Made by a program: the position numbers and the translations under genes | The notes under the pieces: model-generated | The model's database searches: none | The model's input: the letters and a program-made list of their open reading frames with translations, nothing else | Told to the model about the DNA's origin: nothing | Source of the DNA: Paramecium octaurelia | Lineage: Eukaryota > Ciliophora > Oligohymenophorea > Peniculida > Parameciidae | NCBI GenBank assembly: GCA_905182995.1 | Contig: CAJJDP010000101.1 | Span: forward strand, 347,854 to 411,853 | Direction of reading: 5' to 3' | Length of the DNA stretch: 64,000 nt | Shown: piece after piece, positions 53,501-64,000 of the stretch | How positions within the stretch are numbered: position 1 is the stretch's first letter | How the letters are laid out: each line of letters starts with the position of its first letter

Positions 53501-56500
53501 TTCAATTTTCTCAAATTTGATTCTAGTCGGTTACTACTTATCACCGTCTTAAAGCCAATTATGATGGGATTTGCGGAAAACTATTATTTTTTCACAAGAC
53601 ACAGTTATGATTTTCATACAAAATTCTTGTTACTAATAATCGCAAATCATATAAGACCAGGTAAATAGATGGAGCTTATAAAGATTGACCAGCAACTTCT
53701 AATCCACACAATATAAATACTGGAACTGAACTTTTATGATGAATTCCATTAAATTGAACTAATCAATTTCTTGCAATTGATCTTTGTGGACAGGAATACT
53801 TTAGAGATATGCAATAAGCCTTACCTTAATTTTGGGCACAATTATTATAACCCATTCTTTTCAACATTTTATTTGATGGACATGTTGAAGACTTATGGGA
53901 AATTGCAGAATAATCTGAAAAAGGCTATTATTATAATTCAAAAGTAAAAATTAACAGAAAGTGCTAATATAGTAAACACTAGTTGCACTTACACTTTTGA
54001 TACTCATCTATAGAGTTATAATCCAAGTTACTAGTTTTTTGAGTCACATCTATATAAAAATGCGATTAGACCATACAATTAACGTGTTTCTAGAGATAAT
54101 TGTGAGAATCCATACGGTAATAACTTTTATCAAATAACAGTTTACGAATTTAAAAAATGTTTTAACTTAGGAGGGAATCAAGACTGCTAGAGTTGTATTT
54201 ATAGTAAAATCTGTGGTATTAATATAAAGTAATGACAATATTAGCAGCGCAAGAGCAGTTGGATATTTTCTTTAAGTCTACTCATAGTATAATTCATCTA
54301 CTTGGCTCTTATATTCTGCTAAAAAGTGCTATTACAGCCGCTGGAATTCTTCCTTATAATAATGAATGAAAAATAAAGTTTATGGAGATGATAAGAATCT
54401 GAAAGCCATCTAAAGAATTTAATGGAAATTTAGATTGTTTAAAAATTGCAGCAATCCTTATGTCATTCACCTAGCATTTTTTATATGTTTAAAGTATTTG
54501 AATTTGCAGTCAATTATCTTTCTATCCAATTAATAAACAATATTTGAGTTGAATCTGTTTAATAATCATGCCTAACTTCTTGTTTCATTTTTTGAGAGGG
54601 TTTTCTAAGCATAATTTTGATTATCTTTTCATTAAATCTTATGAACTGTAAATTTGGATTCAGTCGTTAGCACTGTATAGATGTATATTTATACTGAAAA
54701 CTATTTGAAAAAATTGGAGTCTATCGACGAAAATGCTCCTGAGCTTTACTTTTTAATCTCTGAAGTTTGAAAATATGGCACGACTTAAAGTGTTAGCTAA
54801 GGTAGATACAGTGGCTAGCCCTACAACGCATGAGCTAAAACAGAGACTATATTATTTGTAAAGAATTTTAGGAAAGTACAAGAACATCGATCGCATCACT
54901 ACTATTTCTGTTCTAAATAAAAATGAGTTTCTTTTTATCACAGTAGTTACTAAAATTTTCAAGTAACTAAAGGAAAACTGCATACTATAGATATTGTAAA
55001 ATCTGATAATCAATAGGGCTGCTAGATATTCATAAAGTGCAGCCTGGCTAGTAGTTCATAGTTTATTATATCTTAAACATAGTTTTTAATATTTAAAGTG
55101 GCACAAAAGCATTTCTAGAAGTATGAAATTCAGATAACATGTAGCAGGAAATTAAAATTATTTATCAGAATTGCTAGTTTCCAATTTATTTGTAGTACAA
55201 ATCCGCACAGTATACTTGTAAAAAAGTGACATTTGCAATAACGTTTTGTTAATCTATTGCTATTCTTTAAGATCTTAAACGCAAAGGTTCTCCTTTATCT
55301 TATATTGAACTTAAGGCATTTTAAGGCAGACATTAGAAACATCAACAAACAATAGCAGAATATTTATAAAATAAGTATAGAGTTCTGAGTTAGAGCAAAA
55401 TATTTTTGGTAATAGAATTTATCAAAATATTCCTTAATAAATTACTAAAATAGCAATATAGTTAAAAACATATCTGAGTAGCTTAAGTTCGAATAGATAA
55501 TTATTACAACCTAATTACTAAGAATCGTAAGCAACTTTTCCTTATTCCTAATGATTAAGTCTATTGCAGTGATTGACTAATATAAGAAACCTATCATTAA
55601 ATTTAAAGATTAGCATTCAACAGTTTAAAGACTAAGGTTAAGGATATGATTTCTGTGTGTTGAACAAAGTGTTTCCTAGTGTGGTGATCATTCTTGAAAA
55701 TGAAGCATCTGTCCATGCAAGCAGATGCAGTATGGAATAGAAATACTTTTGGGATAATGAATTTCCATTAAATTAATTCTTGTTAATATAGCATCCTGAT
55801 GAAATCTACCATCTACTATACAGGATAGTATATTTAATAAAAGTGTAAACTCCTTTAAAACAAAAGATATTTTTTGATTACTTCTCTTACTTTAAAATGA
55901 GCAACACTCCTTGCAAGTTAAATACAAAGATGTTACTCCGCAATTTTGATATTAGTAATACAAAGATTAAATGTTGTGATGTAGGGTTTTGATTAATTTG
56001 AGCTTTTTTAAAAAATATATGAGAATGTTAAAAATTCAACATCGTGTATTTTGCAACAGTATTTTCCTAGGGCTCACAGAAATACTTTTGTACTGCTTAA
56101 TAAAAATAATAGCCTCACAATGCTAGATGTACTTGTATGCTATTAGAGCATTATTACATTAGAATGTGTATTATTAAAATAAACATTACATCCATCTGCT
56201 CTGTGAGAAGTTGACATCATCCATGAACCATAATTATATTAGCCATTCATGCTTACAACATTAAAATGCCTTTTAGACAAGTAGATGTCATCACCACTAT
56301 AATTAAAGAGTACTCAACTGTGTAATTTGTACATTTGTTTGATAATCACATAAAATGCATGGTGATATTATCAAGTAGTTATGCCATATTACGTTATGCA
56401 AGACTTGTAACATATCGCAGTACTTTAGCAACCTAAGCATGAATGAGGTGTTAGTCCTTCAGTTTAGATGGAATACATCTTCCAAAGTTGAACAAGTTTT

Positions 56501-57300
56501 GTCTAGAACTTCTTTTTGTACAAGGATTACAACAGATAAAATACCAAATTTGTAATAGTTGATATTTAGAACTAGGAATTGCCATTGCTTTTATCATCTC
56601 ATATTAAATGGATAATAAGTTGAAAGGATAAGAATGGCATTCCTTGAGTAATTTTACTATGGATTTCTATATGCTTGCTCACAACTTGGAAGCTATAATC
56701 ACAAATTGTGTCCATAGCTTATACACTTACTAACATTTTAAAAATTGTGTTTAGATGGATACTCATGTAAAAAATATTTCATATAAATGCTTAGATAATT
56801 TATGAACAAATTTTAAGAAATAAAACAATACTTACGAATAGTTTTAAGAAGTCAATATTGCCTTTGATACGGTTTGACATATAATTGGCAATGTTGTATT
56901 GCTATAATCTAACAATCATATTCATTAAACTTATCCTTTTGATATGACTAGCCTAATTAAACCCCACTACATGCTTCCAAATTATAACTTTAGTAATCTA
57001 TAAATAATCATCTTATATAAGTAGAAATATTATGCATAAAGTATCACATTTCAAAGTAAGAGAAGATGCTTCTAACTAGTAGCAGTGAAGTAGAATATCC
57101 AAAGTCGAAAATTGCGAATGAGCGGCGATATTATCAGCGGACAATACGAACCAAAAGTGCAAAATCCACTTTAATTTTATAAATTCACAAAAAGTTTGAT
57201 ATCCATTCATTGAAAACAAATATAAATTCGACAGGGAATTAGAGCTGTAAACATCTACTGTTCGTTTTACAAACAAGCCTAGGGAATTAAGGTTGATCAT
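47540..57300 (+). pseudogene. Probable decayed giant gene (or genes), plus strand
   Basis: Protein-like sequence covers most of this ~9.7 kb on one strand, but no frame survives intact. About 48177-48951 stays in a single frame over ~258 codons, broken once by TGA at 48693-48695 (flanks read STRILSCPSSDN and SYLAVVVDFLQDES). A +1 frame, 48952-49275, is open for 107 codons (ASLIMNQIKIFVQELAAVDL). Others include ~49460-49720 with one TGA (INDVFIGALEKVFQNI), ~49990-50100 (GILKYQSDHSGYKRAKYRF), and a basic tail-like piece ~57085-57290. Composition, with scattered Cys and beta-strand-like runs, suggests a large secreted or membrane protein. No domain is recognised, and a correct multi-exon model that I fail to see is possible. 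Confidence 0.5.
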
Positions 57301-60300
57301 TTTTACATGATGTTTAGCTGAGTTATATAAATGAAAACATTTAAGATATTGTTAGCCAAACTAAGTAACGTTCAATCCATCGTTTAGGGGCACTGCATTA
57401 TTTGCATAATTTTACTTTAAAAATCAGAGCATTTAATTATTCACAAGGGAACAGCCACTACAGACTACTTCTTAGGATCAGCTCATTTCGGTGCCAATAA
57501 GGCTACTCAAGCCAAGTCTACAATAAAATAAAGTACAAACCATAGTCTATTTATCAGATGATTGATTGTCTATCAATTGTTGCTTGCTCATAAGTAAGTA
57601 TCGAAATTTATAGAAAAAATGTCTTGCATTAAATTAAAAATTATTTCAATCAAAACATATCAATAAAGACACCATTAATGCTAATCGATCGAATGAAAAT
57701 TATATTCTGGTTTTAAAAAGGATGGATAAGTAGCTTAATAAATTTGGATTGCGACTAGAGTATATTTTAAGACATTTTGGGGTAGATTTTAAAGGAGCTA
57801 AAAAAGAATGTAATATACATTTACAACAAACATATAATTGCCCTCGACCAGCATATGTTTACAACATAATTCCTTGCAAAGATTTAAATTCATGGGAGAT
57901 TAAAAACTATCATTATTTAAACTCAAGAAGAGACTGAATATTTATTTCAAGACATGAGACAATAATTAATACTCCATAACTAGAAAATAATGTGCCCTTT
58001 ATTGTTGATTTCACAACTATAGTAAATTATTCTTGGTGCTTCCTAATCAGTTGAATTTTTTAATTATGTAACCTGCTTATGGGTCTTCAATCATCTCCAA
58101 GAAAGTTTAACAAACTTTGCCTTCTAAGCCGTAATAGGATGAAATATTTTCTGTGCTAACTGATTTAGAAATTGAATATTTGATGACATAAACTGATTCA
58201 GACTTTTTATTACCTCAAAGCCTTAGAAATTATAAATCTTTAACTAAAATTAATCCAAAATTAAATGATTACAATTTTTTAATGTTAAAAAAAATTCTTA
58301 ATCTAAAAATTAGCTTTTTGTTTTTTTTCATTCATAAAATAATAATAATGAACGAAAAGGTGTTTTTATCTTAAATAGTAACTATTGATAACATTTACCA
58401 TCTAATTATTTCAAAAAAATAATATTAATGTAGAGATTTGAATTCAAATAGAAGGAATGGATATTTTTTATAATTTCAGAAAATTTTAAAACTTTATGAT
58501 TTATCCTGATAATTAGAATGCTTTCCATTATTTTATTCACTTCTAATTTTAAGTTGGAAAAAAAAATGACATTCATATTCCTTTCTTATTAATTGCTTTG
58601 ATTCTAAGATTCAATCATGACTAATAATATATTTCTTATTCTAAAAAATCCTTTTCTTTTAATTCCACAACTCCAAAGTTTTTTGAGATAAAGAATCCTT
58701 TCTTCTTTGATAATTAAAGCCTCATTTTTATTACAAACATAAGAATTAATATTGTATTTTGTACGCCTTCGTAAATTTTCAACCAAATAGAAGAAATGTA
58801 TAAAGTATCCTAATTCTGAATTTTCATTGTTTTAATAATATATTGAAACCAAGTAACTTATATATTTTAATAATACTGTGGATAAAATTCAAATTCAATA
58901 TGTAGTTCATTTTTTCAATATTTATTTAAAAAAATATATTTGAAATGCTAAATAATACTAAAATGGTTAATGAGGAGATGTATTCATGACATCTCATGAA
59001 TGATAATGTCTTCCAATTGAATTTTTACCTTGGAAGGGTTAGTTTTAGGTGCTTGTTAAAGAAGGTGTTGTTAGATTCTTTGAGTTCCTTACAAAGGAAA
59101 CAGCAGATCTTCAAAAGAAGCAATGGCATCATCAATTCTCATGTAGTATGTTGTAAGAAATTAATTTACTTCTCGGTGTTGATCTAAATCTTTTAGACAG
59201 ATGTTAACTTTCTCTTGTTGTCTTATGAAAAAAATGATTTTCAATTAGAAGTGTATTTATATAATGAAGTGTGGTTGTTTAATTTAGGTGCAAAGGGAAA
59301 AAAGGGCAAATTTTAGGGGTGACTTATGTATGTAAAATAATGTTGATAGATAAGTAAAAATATAAAACTTTAATTGACTTGTCTCCTCGCATAAAAAGAG
59401 GTGTAAGACATTAGCAGATGACTACCCATGTCAACTTGCCTCACTTACCATAATTATGCCTAAAGAATAGGATTCTATCGTAGAAACCAGCACGTATCTA
59501 AATTGTGACATGTGACGCAGATACGAAAAATGCCTCTGTGTAGCTGGAAAGTTACTAAAATAGATTTTATCATCGTCTTTCAACTCCTATAGATAATCCT
59601 CCTAACTAAAAATCCTTACTTTCCAAAAAATTCAACTATTTTTTTTTTCTCTCCTACTATCATAAGTAAAAATTTTTATCATAACTTCTTAATTCCAAAT
59701 TCCATCATTGTTTTTGATATGCAATTTAGTTTTCTAAATTGCAGATTCCTCTTTATTAAAAAAAACATCCTCCAGTCAATGACGGTTGTAAATTAAAATT
59801 TCTTTTAGAAATAATTACAAACCAAGAATGTAATACCTGATAAAGGAAAGAACTAAATATAATAAACCATTATAAATATCTAGCCTTTGTTTTTTTTTCT
59901 GCTGTCTTAATATTTTGCTTTTATTCTTATTTTCTTTATCTATTGGAAGCCTAAAACTTTATTGCCTAATCTATCTTTGAAAATTTAAATTGAAAGTAAA
60001 TTTAAACAAACTTAAAAGAAAATTGCTCTAGATTCAGTTTTCTAACCCTAGAACTCACTTCAATTAAATAGCTATAAAAGAATTCTATAATCTAATAAAA
60101 CATATCTCCAACATCCAAACCATTATAACTCCTGATGTTTATCACTAAATTCATTTCTGAAGTTTAAACAAGCATTATCTTTGCAATAGTAATATTCCCT
60201 TGAATTATTCTAATTAATAGATTTAATTTTCAAACATCAAATTCAATCTTGGATACCACGTTTATTTTCTAATGATAATTCATTTCTTTTCATGTTATTT

Positions 60301-60500
60301 AAACCAACTAGATTGAAGGAGATATTAGTAATATCATATATTTCCTTACAAATTTTGCAACAATTAGTTATGCATGAATTACATATGACGGTAAACATCC
60401 AAAAAGGAAGTTCACATTAATAACATGCGGATTTGTGGTTGTGGTGATATATTCACTAAATTAGTTTTATCATACTTAATGATTAGCAAGGATTTAGAGA
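57301..60500. other. Loose region with short ORF candidates
   Basis: Three frames look natural but unplaced. One runs ~80 codons from ATG near 57331 (HKGTATTDYFLGSAHFGANK). One runs 58066..58509, 147 codons, whose first 70 are well mixed (SKPQQDEIFSVLTDLEIEY) before turning into A/T low complexity. At ~58970-59310 two plus-strand frames and one minus-strand frame are all open, so the coding strand cannot be decided. The stretch 59330-60500 shows no coding signal. Confidence 0.35.
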
Positions 60501-62270
60501 ACTGTTTGACTATCTAAAAATCCAAACAGTTTTAAATCTCTATATTAATATTATTTTCAAATGTCTTCTAATCTTACTTCAAGGAAATGATCAAAAGAAT
60601 TTGGTTCCAATTTGGAAAGGGGCAAATATCCTGGTATTTTACAGAATAAGTGCAAGAAGCAAGTGTGAGAAGAGTGATTGCGGTTTAAAAATAAAACTCA
60701 GAATTATAGTATCACTTACTAAATGAGTTTGACATTACATGAAACACAGTTGAACATTAAGCAAAGTAGACTATTGAAGGTGCCATGACAATATCCAACA
60801 CTCGATTGACATATTCAAGACAGAAGTCAGTGTTAGTATTTTTAGAAACCATTTAATGCATTTGAAATGTGAATCTCTGAATCATAAGGAAATTTTGTAA
60901 CACCTTTTATTTAGGGGTTAGCTGCTAGTATTATATTTTAAGAAAGAACTATTGGTATTTTAGTATATGGATCCTAAACCTCTCCACCTTAACATCCTTT
61001 CAAGTATTATAAAAATTACAGATAGATGATGTTAAGCATATGTATGATAAGTATAAGTTGGTTAACAATTAGGAGCTGAGGTATATACATAAGTTAGTTT
61101 AATAAAGGATTGGCTGAAACTGATAAGCAGTTAAAGTAAATCGAGGAAAAAGAGATAAAATTTATTGCAACTACAATTTTGCTCCATAACTTGTAGGTTG
61201 GATCATAAGATATATGACCCCAATCATTACTATTTGATGTATGCAAAGCCTTCTAGTGAATCAAGCATTACACGCATGACAGAAATGATAAGTAGTAAGT
61301 CAATATTGTAGATTATCAGTGACAGTTCGACAATATTATAAATATCTATAAGATGAAGGTCATGCTCCATATAATTTAAATTCTGAAAAGAATAAGTACA
61401 GAATCAGTAAATAACTTACGTAAGGTAACTGGTATCCTATAATGCCTTTATCACATCTGGTTGCTTATCCAATACTCTCCTAAAAGAAGAGTTTCCTGCA
61501 TTACAAGTTCATAGAGGAAGCCATCACAAAATTCTATTTAAATGTAAATTAGCAAAAGTGTAGGAGATTTTATCACAATATGGTGAATGTGATGTGAATC
61601 TGAAAAAAACTCCTTTATTCAACAATTAAGGTCTGAAAATTCCAAGGTTTAATTCTGTTGAACAGAATAAAAATTGAGCATATAAATGAAAATAACAAAG
61701 GTTGTCAATTCAGTGAGTGCATCACTAAAAGCATTTTAGTAGTTTTTCGCTGATTAAGATACTTTAAGACAAGTGTTAGGTAATGGTGGTGAAGAAGGAT
61801 AATTATCGTTGATTATTATCGAAAATTAATCAACCATAGCAGCAGAAATCTCATAAATCCTATTAGCATAAAATTTTCATTCAATAGTTTAATCAATGTT
61901 CAATTATATATAAGTTTATGTATAAGCAGTATCTTTATATTGACCTGAATAAACCATATGATGGCCAATTTAAAAATCCACAAGTAAGTGGCGGCATTCC
62001 TCCATCCTAACAAGATGAATGCTATCAAGCAAGTTAAGTGTTGTAGTGATAGGAGGAACAATCATAAATCTCTTTGAAAATCAGCAGGGTTTTATAATAA
62101 TTTGTACTGCATACAATCTGTTGATACATAAAATGTAATTATATTGGTGCTTCATGATTTATTAATACACTTAAGGCATTTGAATTTTAAAAAGTTGGTT
62201 TTAAGGCTGATTTTGGGATTTATAACCCTTTTTCAAATCTAAAGGAGGCTTGATTTTAGAAAACTTTAAA
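60500..62270 (+). pseudogene. Second broken protein-coding stretch
   Basis: As in 47.5-57.3 kb, gene-like frames are joined by TGA codons and frame changes. About 61315-61600 reads GHAPYNLNSEKNKYRISKQL then NWYPIMPLSHLVAYPILSQ before TGA. About 61690-61945 reads KAFQQFFADQDTLRQVLGNG then IENQSTIAAEISQILLAQNF. About 61917-62045 reads IDLNKPYDGQFKNPQVSGGI. These are natural protein segments with no known motif. They may belong to the same family as the larger decayed region, but I cannot show sequence similarity between them. Confidence 0.42.
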
Positions 62271-63256
62271 GAATTGCAGTAAGTTTGATTATTATTAAAA
62301 AAATTAGAAACATATTTTGAAAGAATCTGTGAATAATAGGAAAAGTTATTACTATAGTTCTATCTGCTCTGTGAATATCAAGAATCTAAAGCAATAAGAA
62401 TTTATTATATTGAACAAGAAGGATTTATGATAATGTTAGAACTTTTAAGAGAAAATATAACATTTATGGAATATAAATCAATTTAGTTAATTTTAAAAAT
62501 TTATTGTTAAGTAGGGTTAAATTCATAGTTATAGGGAAGAACAATTTTGTTATTTCTTAATATTTTCAATTATGTTTATGAAATTCAATCTTGGGTAATT
62601 TTGTAATTTATAAACAATTAATAAAATTGAACTAGTTGACTGACATTATCTTTGTTTATTTATTAATTAATTTCTAAAAAATCAGCTTGAAGTACAATTA
62701 AATAGTTCTTATGTTAATGATTAATAACTGTTTCTTATATGCAAAATTATTATTGAAATTAGCTACTTTGGATTTAATTTCGAGCTTATTTAAGATTATT
62801 GTTAGTGATGGATATAATTTAGATCTCTAAATCCTATTAGGAGTTGAAATATTTATTGATGATTAATATATCTTTTCAGTCCTTTATTCTCTCTAATACT
62901 TTTAAAATCAATTGAATATAATAAATAACAGAAGTAAGTTTAATTTTATTTATGTAATTATTTAAATGTATCTTTCTTCTTATCTTTGTTATTAATTGTA
63001 TCATTACCTTTTTCTAAACTAAAGATCTAAATTTTACTAAACTATTAGTAATCTTTATTATGACTAAACCTGTTTACTCTGTTTATATTATAAATTTAAG
63101 AGTGTATTGTACGTCTATAAATATTAATTTATAACCATTGTTTCACATCTCAATATTATCCAAAAATTTTTAAGTAACAAAAAACACATATTATTCAAAA
63201 AGTTTTAAGAAAATGATTAAAATTATAATTGTAATGTATTTAATGAATATTCAAAT
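62271..63256. other. AT-rich spacer
   Basis: Very AT-rich with only short or low-complexity frames on both strands. No gene, RNA or repeat recognised between the broken stretch and the WD40 gene. Confidence 0.5.
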
Positions 63257-64000
63257 TCACTTCTTTTGCTTTAAGTCTTCTAAAAAGCAACTTCCTTTGG
63301 ATTTAAACAATGGTTTTAAATCTTTCCCTTAATGATTAATGAATTGTCCTTATAGGAAAAGTGTTCCTGATGCTTCTAATAAAGGATTCTAACATATTCT
63401 AAGTATTGTACGATCTGGATTAACTAAATAATAATGAATAATAAATACCATTTGGCAATAAGGAGCTATTCTGAAGTGGTATGTTAAACTGGGCAAGCAA
63501 ATCTTTATAATTACTATCTGATTGAAGTATTTCTTTTGATGTTTTTACATTCCAAAGACGGATAGAGTTATCATCACTGCCAGAAGCTAATGTATTTCCA
63601 TCAGGAGAGAAATTGACTGAATAAACTGTTGATGAATGGCCATCTAATTTAGCTATTTATTATCCTGTCTTAACATCCCATAAACGGATAGAGGTATCGT
63701 CACTGCCAGATGCTAATGTAGTACCATCAGGAGAGCAACAAATTGATCTTATAGAATCTGAATGACCATCTAATTTGGCTTTTTATTATCCTGTCTTAAC
63801 ATCCCATAAACGGATTGAGTTATCTCGACTACCAGATGCTAATGTAGTACCATCAGGAGAGTAACAAATTGAATAAACTGCATATGAATGACCATCTAAT
63901 TAGGCTTTTTATTATCCTGTCTTAACATCCCATAAACGGATTGAGTTATCTCGACTACCAGATGCTAATTTAGTACCATCAGGAGAGTAACAAATTGAAT
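63257..64000 (-). CDS. WD40-repeat protein, C-terminal part (cut by window edge)
   Basis: The stop TGA is at 63259-63257. One intron, 63424..63448, joins the C-terminal tail in frame. At least four WD40 repeats of 42 aa remain ([20 protein letters not shown], then [14 protein letters not shown]). The tail after the last repeat ([20 protein letters not shown], then [15 protein letters not shown]) is the ending common to a large Paramecium WD40 family. The 5' part, probably many more repeats, lies beyond 64000. WD40 propellers act as interaction platforms. No catalytic domain is seen in this part. Confidence 0.92.
63653..64000 (-). repeat. Near-identical 126-bp WD40 coding repeats
   Basis: Units begin at 63653, 63779 and 63905, exactly 126 bp apart (42 codons). 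They share long identical blocks such as the stretch starting TATTATCCTGTCTTAACATC. Differences are scattered single bases, with more changes in the outermost unit near 63530-63650. The DNA-level identity exceeds what protein constraint needs, pointing to recent expansion or gene conversion. Confidence 0.85.

Overview
The window reads as macronuclear DNA of a ciliate, most probably a Paramecium. It is very AT-rich. TAA and TAG sit in frame inside conserved proteins at Gln-compatible positions, and TGA is the only codon ending well-conserved reading frames. Genes are split by introns of about 19-34 nt, mostly GTA...TAG. Intergenic gaps are tiny (13-150 bp where genes are intact). With the standard code nearly every gene looks fragmented, so the calls below come from re-reading both strands with the ciliate code and splicing by eye. 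Most splice models were checked by exact codon arithmetic. No tRNA, rRNA, CRISPR array or transposase was seen.

Left part (1-10.3 kb, mixed strands): an EF-hand protein cut by the window edge, a PlsC-type acyltransferase, a NudC-domain co-chaperone, a CMGC kinase, an SF-assemblin (basal-body fibre protein), AMP deaminase, a cyclic-nucleotide-binding-domain protein, and a kinase with an N-terminal beta-grasp-like region. From 10.4 to 18 kb on the minus strand lie two tandem multi-TM paralogs with a degenerate histidine-kinase-like C-terminus, then an OSCA/TMEM63-like channel gene that may be damaged. From 19.4 to 32.8 kb is a compact block: diacylglycerol kinase, a coiled-coil protein, choline/ethanolamine kinase, a SANT/Myb protein, a bZIP factor, a PH-like + CaMK-type kinase, a Rab with unusual lipidation signals, a 517-aa coiled-coil protein, a small unknown, and a pterin-carbinolamine-dehydratase-like protein missing catalytic histidines.

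The right part is looser. A 1,363-aa intronless ABCC transporter (33.6-37.7 kb) is followed by AT-rich sequence, a three-repeat Myb factor (39.3 kb) and more AT-rich sequence. Then comes a TPR gene (43.3-47.5 kb) in which each of about 26 TPRs is its own exon, with an intron at the same place in every repeat. From 47.5 to 57.3 kb, and again at 60.5-62.3 kb, there is protein-like sequence broken by TGA codons and frame changes. I read these as decayed large genes. The window ends inside a WD40 gene with near-identical 126-bp repeats.

Functionally the block is a typical protist mix of signalling (kinases, cNMP, Rab, DAG), lipid metabolism (acyltransferase, choline kinase, DAG kinase) and cytoskeleton. 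Neighbours show no operon-like co-function. The most unusual items are the one-exon-per-TPR gene, the degenerate receptor-like pair, the Rab without a C-terminal prenylation motif, the altered dehydratase, and the long decayed region.
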